DNA of 42,545 nt, taken from contig CACWYC010000013.1 of assembly GCA_902765025.1 (NCBI GenBank), positions 1 through 42,545 of the forward strand. Reading direction: 5' to 3'. The notes under the pieces were generated by a model, which searched no databases, had not been told where the DNA came from, and saw only the letters and a list, made by a program, of their open reading frames with translations. The stretch's first letter is position 1. Each line of letters begins with the position of its first letter. This DNA is from Oscillospiraceae bacterium. GTDB lineage: Bacteria > Bacillota > Clostridia > Oscillospirales > Oscillospiraceae. The position numbers and the translations under genes were made by a program. Shown one piece after another: positions 1-6,892 of the stretch.

Positions 1-1
1 A

Positions 2-133
2 TATATTGTGGTCGGCGTCCTGATAGTGGTATCTTGCATTCTTGAAATCATTTCGGGATTTATGTTGCGAGATATTTTAATAGGCATTTATGGCATAGCG
101 CTTATATTCTACGGCCGTAGCCAGAGTAACTGA
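2..133 (+). CDS. C-terminal end of a small membrane protein (partial)
   Basis: An open frame runs in from the left edge and ends at TGA 131-133. The visible 43 residues are mostly hydrophobic (for example IVVGVLIVVSCILEIISGF, then ILIGIYGIALIFYG), so they would form one or two membrane helices with a short polar tail ending SQSN. The 5' part lies outside the window, so no family can be assigned. It sits inside the integrated element whose right boundary is the tRNA-Gly scar near 3.7 kb. Convergent with the small minus-strand gene that follows; the two stop codons are separated by one base. Confidence 0.5.
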   Translation, partial: YIVVGVLIVVSCILEIISGFMLRDILIGIYGIALIFYGRSQSN

Positions 134-134
134 A

Positions 135-245
135 TTAATCCATGTCTTGCCAACGAATATCGATAATGATTTCGCCCCCAATTGACACCGAAACCCTTTG
201 AGTGTGAGTCAATAGGGCGATTAAAGAATCCCTATTATTGTTCAT
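135..245 (-). CDS. Small protein, 36 residues, unknown function
   Basis: A short minus-strand frame starts at ATG 245 and ends with TAA at 135. An AAGGAGGGCG ribosome-binding sequence lies a few bases upstream of the ATG, which is the main reason to call it. The product starts MNNNRDSLIALLTHTQRV and ends with a beta-strand-like segment EIIIDIRWQDMD. That ending loosely resembles the tails of some recombinase or resolvase proteins, but this is only a resemblance. It has no signal peptide or membrane helix. It could also be a remnant of a longer element gene. Confidence 0.4.
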   Translation of the reverse strand: MNNNRDSLIALLTHTQRVSVSIGGEIIIDIRWQDMD

Positions 246-311
246 TATAGCGCCCTCCTTATTCTTAATGAACACACGGATCTTTGCATTTTTATAGAGA
301 TTAGTGGGGCC

Positions 312-361
312 AGTTAAGGGGGCAACTTTTTGCGTTTTTGCAGAAAGTTACCCCCTTAACT
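312..361. repeat. 50-bp palindrome, copy 1, just after the ATPase stop
   Basis: Arms AGTTAAGGGGG and CCCCCTTAACT enclose a second matching layer (CAACTTTTTGC against GCAGAAAGTTA), giving a hairpin with a few mismatches. It begins 7 bp beyond the end of the downstream-reading ATPase gene. A near-identical palindrome in the same orientation lies at 1646-1696, upstream of the same gene. Neither copy is followed by a T tract in the gene's direction, so a plain Rho-independent terminator is a poor explanation. Confidence 0.85.
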
Positions 362-368
362 GCGCTGT

Positions 369-1601
369 TCAAGTAAATCTTTCCTGTGTCTGAATGAACT
401 CCGGCAGATTGACGTGTCGGATCCCATTTCGCTTTTGGATCATATCTCCTCGGGTCATGACGAATTTGGGGTAATTGTCTGCGATCTGCTCCAGCGGCCG
501 GTATTCACGCTCTTCCGTTTCCCGGCTGTTCATGATCGTCATGGCCACCTGCACATAAGCATACTGCATTTGCTCATCCCGCAGGATGAAATCGCATTCC
601 AGTTTGCCGATTCGTCCAATGCTCACCGCGTAGTTCTGGGATCTTGCATAGGTATAAACGATATTCTCCAGAACCGGACCATAGTTGATGCGGTTATCCG
701 TGTTCATGGCAAAGTAAAAAGCGCAGTCGGCCAAGTAGTACTTTTGCTCCCCTGCCAGCGAGCGGCGGGATTTCAAATCAAAGCGATTGCAGCGGTACAG
801 GATCTTGGCGTCCTGCAGGATCTTGATATACCGATTCAGCGTTTCCCGCTTGATATGGACGCCCTGTTTCTCCAGATCTCTGAGGATGTTGTTCAGACTT
901 GTCGTCGCACCGAAGTTGTTCAGCAGATAGGTCTGTACGCTTTCAAAGACGGCTTTGTTGCGCACCTTGACTCGCTGCCGGATATCTTTTTCAAAGATCT
1001 CCGAGATGACGCTGCGCGTATACGTCCTCTTGTCTTCCATGCTGTCATACTGGAGGGCTTTCGGGAAGCCTCCCTCCAGAATATAGGAATCGAATTCCGC
1101 GGTCAGATTATTCTGTATCGGCTTCCCCATAAAGGCTTTCATGCTCAAATACTCATCAAAGCTCAACGGATACATTTCGAGCTCAATATACCGTCCGGTG
1201 AGCTTTGTCGAAAGCTCGCCGCTCAGAAGATAAGAGTTCGACCCGGTAATAAAGATCGAGTACCCGCCATCCGTGCGGTAAGCATTGAGGACTTCCTCGA
1301 AGCCTTTGACGTTCTGAACCTCGTCGATGAAGACATAGACCGTCCCGTTCCCGGCCCCGGCTCCTTCGATCAGGGCGTCAAGCTGATCCGGTGTTTTGAT
1401 CTTGCGATACCTCTTGGAATCCAGATCCAGGAAGAGGATCTGAGCGTCCGGAGTGCCGGTTTCCCGCAGCTCGTCCGCAATGGAGGCCATGAGGCAGGAC
1501 TTCCCGCAGCGACGCACACCGGTGATGACCTTGATCATTTCGGTGTCATGGAAAAACCCGCGCAAACGGCGAAGATACTTCTCCCGTTTATAGATGTTCA
1601 T
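369..1601 (-). CDS. AAA+ family ATP-binding protein with DUF4143-type C-terminus
   Basis: A 410-residue P-loop ATPase of the archaeal-type/DUF4143 group. Walker A is GVRRCGKS (residues 28-35), Walker B is VYVFIDE (88-94), a sensor-1-like FITGSNS follows at 118-123, then an RY element near 137. Residues about 205-270 look like a winged helix. The C-terminal nuclease-like core shows E335-C-D337-F but ends YVQVA (about 349-353) where PD-(D/E)xK members have an acidic residue and lysine, so catalysis is doubtful. Start: ATG 1601 preceded by GAGGTGATTCC. Promoter at 1619-1647. Role unknown; such genes are common singletons in clostridial genomes and often near mobile DNA. Notable for being bracketed by two matching palindromes. 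Confidence 0.85.
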   Translation of the reverse strand: MNIYKREKYLRRLRGFFHDTEMIKVITGVRRCGKSCLMASIADELRETGTPDAQILFLDLDSKRYRKIKTPDQLDALIEGAGAGNGTVYVFIDEVQNVKGFEEVLNAYRTDGGYSIFITGSNSYLLSGELSTKLTGRYIELEMYPLSFDEYLSMKAFMGKPIQNNLTAEFDSYILEGGFPKALQYDSMEDKRTYTRSVISEIFEKDIRQRVKVRNKAVFESVQTYLLNNFGATTSLNNILRDLEKQGVHIKRETLNRYIKILQDAKILYRCNRFDLKSRRSLAGEQKYYLADCAFYFAMNTDNRINYGPVLENIVYTYARSQNYAVSIGRIGKLECDFILRDEQMQYAYVQVAMTIMNSRETEEREYRPLEQIADNYPKFVMTRGDMIQKRNGIRHVNLPEFIQTQERFT

Positions 1602-1618
1602 GGAATCACCTCGCTGAC

Positions 1619-1647
1619 AGTATATCCGAATTCTCTGAAAATATCAA
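1619..1647 (-). promoter_or_regulatory. Sigma-A-type promoter of the ATPase gene
   Basis: On the minus strand TTGATA (1642-1647) and TATACT (1619-1624) are separated by 17 bp, a good match to the vegetative consensus. The -35 hexamer shares its first two bases with the end of palindrome copy 2, so anything binding or folding there could affect transcription. Confidence 0.65.
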
Positions 1648-1696
1648 GTTAAGGGGGCAACTTTTTGCAATTCTGCAAAAGTTACCCCCTTAACTT
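1646..1696. repeat. ~50-bp palindrome, copy 2, upstream of the ATPase
   Basis: Same palindrome as at 312-361 and in the same orientation: the first 22 and last 18 bases of the two copies are identical and only the loop differs. Outer arms AAGTTAAGGGGG and CCCCCTTAACTT are perfect; the single C/T mismatch in the next layer is shared by both copies. It overlaps the -35 box of the ATPase promoter by two bases. Confidence 0.85.
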
Positions 1697-1842
1697 TCGG
1701 CTTTCCATTAATAACGGTGAAAATATCTCCTCTTAAAACGGAAAATCACACATTTCAATAGGCGATGTGGAAATCACGCAGCGCAGTCTGGTATTCCTGC
1801 TCGGAGAGGCCGAGAAGTCTGCAAACTTGCTGCTCAAATTGT

Positions 1843-2085
1843 TTATCGCCGGTCCTCGGGAAATGAGGATTGGCGATAAGCACGCTCCGGCTCTGTACCC
1901 GCTTCCTCGCAGAGCGCAAGGTAATCGTCCACAGCGTCGTGAAAATCCTTGACCAACTCTTTTGCTGTAGTACCTTCATAGGAGATTAGCGTACGGATAC
2001 CCATGACCTTGCCGAAGAACACGCCGTCCGCTTCGGAAAACGCCACGCTTCCGATGTAGTTTTTGTATTCCATTGTGTTGCTCAT
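1843..2085 (-). CDS. HicB-like antitoxin, C-terminally truncated
   Basis: The first ~72 residues (MSNTMEYKNYIGSVAFSE..., then VFFGKVMGIRTLISYEGTTA and VDDYLALCEEAG) match the HicB antitoxin fold, an incomplete RNase-H-like domain that normally binds a HicA mRNA interferase. After EPERAYR the family pattern stops; the frame ends ten residues later (QSSFPEDRR). Full HicB proteins of this type continue with a DNA-binding ribbon-helix-helix or HTH segment, absent here. A different frame stays open to 1755 and encodes unrelated-looking residues (FEQQVCRLLGLSEQEYQ), suggesting a deletion or fusion. No hicA is visible. The start at 2085 follows a G-rich tract; an upstream ATG at 2106 is less well placed. 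Confidence 0.55.
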   Translation of the reverse strand: MSNTMEYKNYIGSVAFSEADGVFFGKVMGIRTLISYEGTTAKELVKDFHDAVDDYLALCEEAGTEPERAYRQSSFPEDRR

Positions 2086-2168
2086 ATCAGCCCCCCCCTG
2101 TTCCAAATACGCTATGAGTTGCTTGACTAAGCGCTGACAGCACCCCCGCTAATCGTGCCACGGGCGTG

Positions 2169-3491
2169 TTAAAAGTCCTTCAAGTCCTCTTCGCTGCGCT
2201 GGATGTTCTTGGCCTCCGTCATGTTCAGATGGGTGTAAATCTCCATTGTGGTTCTTGCACTTTTATGGCCGATGCTGCGCGAAAAGGTTTCCAAATCGAA
2301 GTCTGCGTCATTTTTATGATTGATATAGCTGTGCGTTACGTATGTATGACGCAGGCCGTGCACCGTTACACTATGCTGCAGTGCAATTGCCTTGCAGATC
2401 TTGCGGTGCGTCTGGCCCAAGCTGACACCTGCGCTGCTGCCGAAGGGAAATGTACTGGAGCCGCAGATGTACTTGTGCTCCTTGTTGTACTCGACGTACT
2501 TTTTACGGATTTTCTTCTCCGCATCCGTCAGTTCGGCGCCCGCAAACTGCCTGCGGGCGGCCTCCAGTTCCTCCTTCTCCCGCCGCGCAAGCTCCTCGGT
2601 CTGTTCGTCAAACTGGTGCTTTAGCGTATTGATGTCTTCAAAGGCGCTCTTGTTCAGAACAATTACGCGGACACCGGAGTTGGTCTTGGGGGTCTGTACA
2701 ATTTTCTGGCCTTTATAATAAACGACATTCTTATTGACCGTGATGGTTTTGCTATGCTGGTCATAGTCGCTCCACTCCAATGCAAGTGCCTCGCCCTCGC
2801 GAAGTCCGGTATGCATGATAAAAAGCAGCTTATACGCGGCCGGATGCACCAGTATTTCCTGTCCCGCGTTCTTGGTGTAGCGGCCGGGTGTATAGGTTCT
2901 ACGGCATTCCCTCTCATAATTGGCCATTTCGTCGCGGTGCAAGTAATTGTCCCCGGGCTTTCGACTTTTTTCCTTGTCAGGCAGTTTCCCACTGTTGGGC
3001 GTTGGGATTTGCGCGTCGATGACAGGATTGCTATCGATTACGCGTTGCGCAGCCGCCTTTTTGAGTATCGCACACACGGTCTGCTTGACCTTGCCCATCA
3101 CACTGCGCGAATACCCTGCGTTATTAAGCTTGTTCAGCATATGCTGTACCTGGTCGCTGTCAATCTCCCCCAGCATATCCACATCCAAATAATCACACAT
3201 GAGATCTACATGGCCCATCAACGTCTGGTAGGAGCGAGGCTTCATGCCGCCGTCTTTCTTCTCCCGCAAAAACACAGCGGCATAGTCATAGATTGTAACG
3301 TCCTTTTTGTGAGGGTTCTTTTTCTGCGCGATCTGATTATTAATCTGTCTTAGATAGGCATTCGCTTCCGTTTGAGTCTTGAAAAACTTGCTGTGCGCCT
3401 TTCCCCTCGCGTCAATCGTAGTAGCGCGGTATGGCTTTGCTCTGCCCTTGACAATCGTGACCTGGCCGGTATTCTTCTCGCGGCGCTGCAT
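2169..3491 (-). CDS. Site-specific tyrosine recombinase (phage/ICE-type integrase)
   Basis: A 440-residue integrase. An N-terminal arm-binding region (residues 1-60) precedes a SAM-like core-binding domain (about 65-160) and a catalytic domain. Active-site residues are visible: R231 (HTGLREGEALAL), K269, H378 and R381 (HGLRH), H409 (GHK) and nucleophile Y419 (MEIYTHL). A charged, probably coiled-coil insertion lies at about 285-340. Start ATG 3491 follows AGAGGTGATCC; an upstream in-frame ATG at 3551 lacks such a site. It reads away from the tRNA-Gly fragment at 3701-3748, the usual arrangement of an integrase beside its attachment site. No excisionase is seen in the window. It probably integrated the element covering the left end. 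Confidence 0.93.
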   Translation of the reverse strand: MQRREKNTGQVTIVKGRAKPYRATTIDARGKAHSKFFKTQTEANAYLRQINNQIAQKKNPHKKDVTIYDYAAVFLREKKDGGMKPRSYQTLMGHVDLMCDYLDVDMLGEIDSDQVQHMLNKLNNAGYSRSVMGKVKQTVCAILKKAAAQRVIDSNPVIDAQIPTPNSGKLPDKEKSRKPGDNYLHRDEMANYERECRRTYTPGRYTKNAGQEILVHPAAYKLLFIMHTGLREGEALALEWSDYDQHSKTITVNKNVVYYKGQKIVQTPKTNSGVRVIVLNKSAFEDINTLKHQFDEQTEELARREKEELEAARRQFAGAELTDAEKKIRKKYVEYNKEHKYICGSSTFPFGSSAGVSLGQTHRKICKAIALQHSVTVHGLRHTYVTHSYINHKNDADFDLETFSRSIGHKSARTTMEIYTHLNMTEAKNIQRSEEDLKDF

Positions 3492-3558
3492 CGGATCACC
3501 TCTCTTCTGGTATCTGTCTTCTATTATACCACAGAAAGTTGTATTCCTCAAGCATTTA

Positions 3559-3580
3559 TGTCACGCTATTGTCACGCTAT
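3559..3580. repeat. Tandem direct repeat near the att site
   Basis: TGTCACGCTAT occurs twice back to back (3559-3569 and 3570-3580), between the integrase start and the tRNA scar. The location suggests arm-type binding sites for the integrase or its excision factor, but this is inference. Confidence 0.6.
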
Positions 3581-3639
3581 TTTTTTCTGATTCTCAAATG
3601 GTTCCTAATTCTTATTCTTTTTGTTGTCCTTTTTGTGAC

Positions 3640-3669
3640 GCAAAAACCGTGTATTCAAGAGGTTTTTGC
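3640..3669. repeat. Inverted repeat near the att site
   Basis: GCAAAAACC (3640-3648) and GGTTTTTGC (3661-3669) are perfect 9-bp inverted arms around a 12-bp centre, about 30 bp from the tRNA-Gly fragment. Possibly a recombinase binding region. Confidence 0.55.
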
Positions 3670-3700
3670 ACTAATCACATAATTACGGAATTTTGGCCAT

Positions 3701-3748
3701 CAGCTTCCCAAGCTGAAGAGGCGGGTTCGATTCCCGTATCCTGCTCCA
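3701..3748 (+). other. att site: 3' fragment of tRNA-Gly (anticodon CCC)
   Basis: The sequence holds the 3' part of a tRNA: anticodon arm CAGC-TTCCCAA-GCTG with anticodon CCC at 3707-3709, variable loop, T arm GCGGG-TTCGATT-CCCGT, acceptor strand ATCCTGC, discriminator T and encoded CCA ending at 3748. Upstream bases do not form a D arm or a matching 5' acceptor strand, so the gene is incomplete. This is the expected scar when an element integrates into a tRNA 3' end. The tRNA end points right, so the intact copy should lie at the element's other end, left of the window. Confidence 0.85.
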
Positions 3749-3754
3749 CAAGTG

Positions 3755-3791
3755 AAAAGCCTCGCAGCCATCCGGCCTGCGAGGCTTTTTT
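3755..3791 (+). terminator. Rho-independent terminator of the original tRNA-Gly gene
   Basis: Arms AAAAGCCTCGCAG (3755-3767) and CTGCGAGGCTTTT (3777-3789) are perfectly complementary and continue into a T run, seven bases after the CCA end of the tRNA fragment. Confidence 0.85.
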
Positions 3792-3829
3792 CTTTTGCAC
3801 CGTCTTCCCGGTTTTTCCGCCCCATGCTC

Positions 3830-4267
3830 TCACAAATTTTTGCAGGCGAGTTCGGTGCACAGGGCGGCAGCATCCCCGTTCACGCCGTCAAAGCGATAGT
3901 CATAGACTTCTCCGTCAAAAATACCGTGTTTTCTCTCCAGCATCTGTGCCACCGGCGCAGGCAGGTTTCCGTGCATTCTTGCCTTGAAGCGCTCTTTGAT
4001 GGTCTCGATATCAGCGTACACAAGGATTCTGACAGCGCCGTCCGGTAAGAGCTTGATCTGCTCCGGCTCAGATATCACATAAATGATGTTGGCTCCCGAA
4101 ACGGCGTCCGCAAGCTTTTTTCGGAACAGGGCGGCCGCCTCGCTTTCGGACTTCGCCATCCGCAGATAGTCCTTGCCGGTGACTATTTCCGCGTGGATAT
4201 CTTTCTGGATTGCTTCTGCAAGCGTGGATTTCCCGCTGCAGTTTTCTCCGATGATTCCAATTACCAT
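3830..4267 (-). CDS. P-loop NTPase, small nucleotide-kinase-like
   Basis: A 145-residue protein starting MVIGIIGENCSGKSTLAEAI, with a Walker A GENCSGKS at residues 7-14 and a compact length like adenylate, shikimate or guanylate kinases. A Walker B-like strand IIYVISEPEQI follows at about 60, and a basic LVYADIETIKERFKARMHG resembles a lid region. The substrate cannot be read from the sequence; it may phosphorylate a nucleotide or small molecule, or an RNA end. Start ATG 4267 sits behind GGAGGACAAAGA; the longer frame to 4339 lacks a ribosome site. It is the last gene of a three-gene minus-strand accessory cluster, preceded by repeat copy A. Confidence 0.7.
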   Translation of the reverse strand: MVIGIIGENCSGKSTLAEAIQKDIHAEIVTGKDYLRMAKSESEAAALFRKKLADAVSGANIIYVISEPEQIKLLPDGAVRILVYADIETIKERFKARMHGNLPAPVAQMLERKHGIFDGEVYDYRFDGVNGDAAALCTELACKNL

Positions 4268-4340
4268 TCTTTGTCCTCCGTATGTATCACATTGATTCAT
4301 ATTATGGTTTTTTCCTGCTGGATTTGCCGACTCACTCAAT

Positions 4341-4470
4341 CCACGTGCCTTGGGACAACAGCGTAAATAAAACGGTCATTATCTACGCTGTTGCCACGAC
4401 CCTCGGCGTCAGGAATATGCCGTTGACCAGTTGAGTCAGGGCACCCGGATCGGTCTCATGATCTTGGCAT
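4341..4470. repeat. Intergenic repeat, copy A (~130 bp)
   Basis: Begins CCACGTGCCTTGGGACAACA and is closely similar to 5349-5480, including an identical block around CCTCGGCGTCAGGAATATGC. An internal hairpin has arms CAACAGCGTA (4356-4365) and TACGCTGTTG (4383-4392), extendable by ATAA/TTAT after one mismatch. On the minus strand it lies between the stop of the 4479-5318 gene and the start of the P-loop gene. Confidence 0.8.
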
Positions 4471-4478
4471 TGGTCTGT

Positions 4479-5318
4479 CTATGGATCGATTCTGTAAGCA
4501 GGACTCTGTGATCCACAGTTTTTTGCATATTCATATACCTTTTCAGACCATTCCCAAATATTGCTGCAATCATTTTGCACATAATGCACTTTTGATTTCA
4601 AATCTTCCGGTATATGCGGTTCCAATGCCTGTCGATAAATCGTCGGAACGATAATCGCCCATACCCAATCCTTTAGCACGATTTCGTTTTTCACCTTTAA
4701 CGGCAGAACACCTTCAAAGGTCGCATCCGGGTGATGCGTCAATTTATCATACCGAAAGAAGAACCGCACCCCGGGTGTGAAATACCGGCTTAAATCTTCC
4801 TCGTTTGGGAACCGGCCGAGTTTCCTTTCCATAACAAGACGGTCTCCCGCCTGACAGTTGCCCCAGGCAAACATAACGTAATCAAAATAATCCTCCGGAT
4901 CGTTTGCGGCGTTTCTTGCCTCTTTTGCCAGCTCCGATGCACGGATGCTTCTTGCCAGAACAGGGGAAAGCAAGCTGCCGCTGTCCATGATTTTGATTGC
5001 GTTTTCCGGGGAAGAAGTATGACACACAAAATCTGTCATACAGCCTTTGTATTTGGGGCACGCCGTACATTCTTCTATTTTTGAGGGTGGAGAAATGCGT
5101 TTGCCCTGTTCATAATCCGGCTTGTAACGGTCTATTGCATGAAGGATTTTCTCTTCCGCTTCGATTTCACAGGTTCGCCCGTTCCTTTTTTCATACCGGA
5201 TAAAGTCCAGTATTGTCTGAATCTCCCAGGTTGAAATATACGGATACTGCGCCAGCTTTTTATAAAACACGCCATCCCAGCATTCCGTGATTTCAAAATT
5301 GCCGATTTTGATTTTCAT
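4479..5318 (-). CDS. Unknown protein with Cys cluster; possible ART/DarT-like fold
   Basis: A 279-residue protein not assigned to a family with confidence. The N-terminal ~75 residues are helical and charged. A compact cysteine group CTACPKYKGC (C84, C87, C93) plus C99 could bind a metal. It is followed at once by HTSSPENAIKIMDSGSLLSP (100-119). A His-Thr/Ser near the start of a strand followed by a helix ending in G-x-L is reminiscent of DarT-type or other ADP-ribosyltransferase-like proteins, but this is a weak resemblance. Later parts contain FDYVMFAWGNC and FTPGVRFFFRYDKL. It has no signal peptide. Start ATG 5318; no strong Shine-Dalgarno is obvious. Repeat copies flank it. Confidence 0.6.
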   Translation of the reverse strand: MKIKIGNFEITECWDGVFYKKLAQYPYISTWEIQTILDFIRYEKRNGRTCEIEAEEKILHAIDRYKPDYEQGKRISPPSKIEECTACPKYKGCMTDFVCHTSSPENAIKIMDSGSLLSPVLARSIRASELAKEARNAANDPEDYFDYVMFAWGNCQAGDRLVMERKLGRFPNEEDLSRYFTPGVRFFFRYDKLTHHPDATFEGVLPLKVKNEIVLKDWVWAIIVPTIYRQALEPHIPEDLKSKVHYVQNDCSNIWEWSEKVYEYAKNCGSQSPAYRIDP

Positions 5319-5348
5319 ATCATTTCCTTGTCATCCATGCGACAGTCT

Positions 5349-5480
5349 CCACGTGCCTTGGGACAACAGCGTGAATAAAATGGCACATATTCATGCTGCC
5401 CACACGACCCTCGGCGTCAGGAATATGCCGTTGACCGATTGCGTCAGGACGCCCGGATCGATTTCATTGTCCCGGCAAGC
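5349..5480. repeat. Intergenic repeat, copy B (~130 bp)
   Basis: Second copy of the repeat at 4341-4470, same orientation, about 1 kb away and again upstream of a minus-strand start codon. The hairpin arms (CAGCGTGAATA and TATTCATGCTG) differ from copy A, but an A-T pair in copy A is replaced by G-C here, so pairing is kept at that position. The block between the hairpin and the right end is the best conserved part. Confidence 0.8.
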
Positions 5481-5500
5481 CGGAATTTGTAAAATGATGC

Positions 5501-6877
5501 TTACAGCTTTTTACAGGTGAGATCGTCGTACACCGCACAGTCGTCACCGAAGGTCAGCTTGAGCATCCCGCCCTTCCTGCCGAACTCGTTTTCCCCGATG
5601 GGATAGAGCATGAATTCGATTTCATCGCCGTCTTCGTCGATTGCTTTTGCGTAAAGCTCACCGTTTTTCAGGAAGACTTCGTCGACAATGAAATCGGCCT
5701 CCTCAGGATGCTCGTACTTGCCGCAGAAACGATTCCATTTCGACTTGTCGACACTTTTGAGTGCAATATCCTCAATCGACACGATGGGCTCCGGTTCCTT
5801 ATCCCTTGCGATGGCTTCCATTCCGTTCCAGTAACCCAAATACGCCCTTACATCCCTGTAATCCCGGTTGGCGAGGATCACAAGAACCCTGTCCGCATCT
5901 ATGAAGCGTTCAAACCAGGTGGCGACACCCGGCATACCGCCGCTGTGACTGACAATCAGACCGTACTTCTCGTCGTGTCCGACTCCCCATCCGAATCCGT
6001 AGCCCAGCCCATCTTCCTCATCGTAAACAGCATCTTCGCCGTTGTTGCGTCTACCGGGGGTGTACATGATCTGCTGCTCTTCAAGCGTAAGCACCTTGCC
6101 CTCGCGCAGCGCCCTGTCCCATCTGAGCATGTCAAAAATGTTGGTGTACACATAGTCGTCGCCGTTCAGACCATCAAAGGCAACCACGTCGCCGTCCTCG
6201 GCGGAATCAATATCGGCAACCCATTTATCGTCTTCGAATACCGTTGCACGGGCATAGTTCTCGAACGGAACGCCGTCCCTGCGGATATGGCAGCAGCGGG
6301 TGGAGGTCATCCCGGCAGGCTCAAAGATGTTCTTTTGCAGAAATTCCTCAAAAGGAACGCCGGAGAGCCGCTCCACAAGCAGAGCCAGCAGGTTATAGCC
6401 GGTATTGGAGTAGCGCAATCCTTCCCCCGGTGCGAAGTACGGTTTCGCTTTGGTTTCACGGAGAAAACTGAGGATTTCGTCGTTGCACGGGACCCGTTTT
6501 TCTTCCTTCCAGATTTTGATAAACCAGTCCGCATCGTCAAAATAGTCGGGAATTCCGCTGGTGTGGTGCAGAAGATGCCGGACAGTTACGCCCTCATACG
6601 CAGCAAGTTCCGGAAAATACTTTGTGATCCTGTCCTCCGGGCTGAGAAGGCTCTCCCGCATCAGCAGCATGACCGCCGTCGCCGTGAACTGCTTTGTGAT
6701 CGAAGCCAGCTGAAAGATCGTGTCCTCCGTAATCGGAAACGTGTTTTCAGGATCCCGGAAGCCGAGAGCTCCCTTGGACACGATCTCGCCGTTTTCCGCA
6801 TAGAGCCACGCCCCATTGAAGCCGTCTTTTTTATTCAGTTCGCGGGCCAGATTTTGCATCATGGTATTCTTATCCAT
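5501..6877 (-). CDS. Serine hydrolase, class C beta-lactamase/D-Ala-D-Ala peptidase fold
   Basis: A 458-residue member of the serine beta-lactamase-related family (Pfam Beta-lactamase). Catalytic motifs: SITK (S59-K62), YSN (Y156-N158) and HSGG (H311-G314), in the normal order. The last ~110 residues form a beta-rich extra domain typical of such proteins. There is no signal peptide or N-terminal helix, so it is probably cytoplasmic and may be an esterase or peptidase and not an antibiotic-degrading enzyme. Start ATG 6877 with an AAGGAG about 10 bases upstream. The stop codon of a truncated relative (6893) lies 15 bases upstream, pointing to a former tandem pair. Confidence 0.87.
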   Translation of the reverse strand: MDKNTMMQNLARELNKKDGFNGAWLYAENGEIVSKGALGFRDPENTFPITEDTIFQLASITKQFTATAVMLLMRESLLSPEDRITKYFPELAAYEGVTVRHLLHHTSGIPDYFDDADWFIKIWKEEKRVPCNDEILSFLRETKAKPYFAPGEGLRYSNTGYNLLALLVERLSGVPFEEFLQKNIFEPAGMTSTRCCHIRRDGVPFENYARATVFEDDKWVADIDSAEDGDVVAFDGLNGDDYVYTNIFDMLRWDRALREGKVLTLEEQQIMYTPGRRNNGEDAVYDEEDGLGYGFGWGVGHDEKYGLIVSHSGGMPGVATWFERFIDADRVLVILANRDYRDVRAYLGYWNGMEAIARDKEPEPIVSIEDIALKSVDKSKWNRFCGKYEHPEEADFIVDEVFLKNGELYAKAIDEDGDEIEFMLYPIGENEFGRKGGMLKLTFGDDCAVYDDLTCKKL

Positions 6878-6892
6878 CTGTGTATTTCTCCT

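Noticed and set aside
312..361. Palindrome copy 1 as the ATPase terminator
   Set aside because: No T tract follows it on the minus strand, and an equal copy lies upstream of the gene.
414..1652. Long plus-strand frame of 412 codons opposite the ATPase
   Set aside because: The minus-strand frame has intact Walker motifs, a ribosome site and a promoter; the opposite frame has none.
3675..3860. Minus-strand frame containing DTGIEPASSAWEADG
   Set aside because: It is antisense to the tRNA-Gly 3' fragment and its terminator. This peptide pattern is a known false protein caused by tRNA genes.
4341..5480. Intergenic repeats as integron attC sites
   Set aside because: The end sequences do not give complementary R'/R'' boxes (GTTGTCC does not pair with ACTCAAC), and no integron integrase is present.
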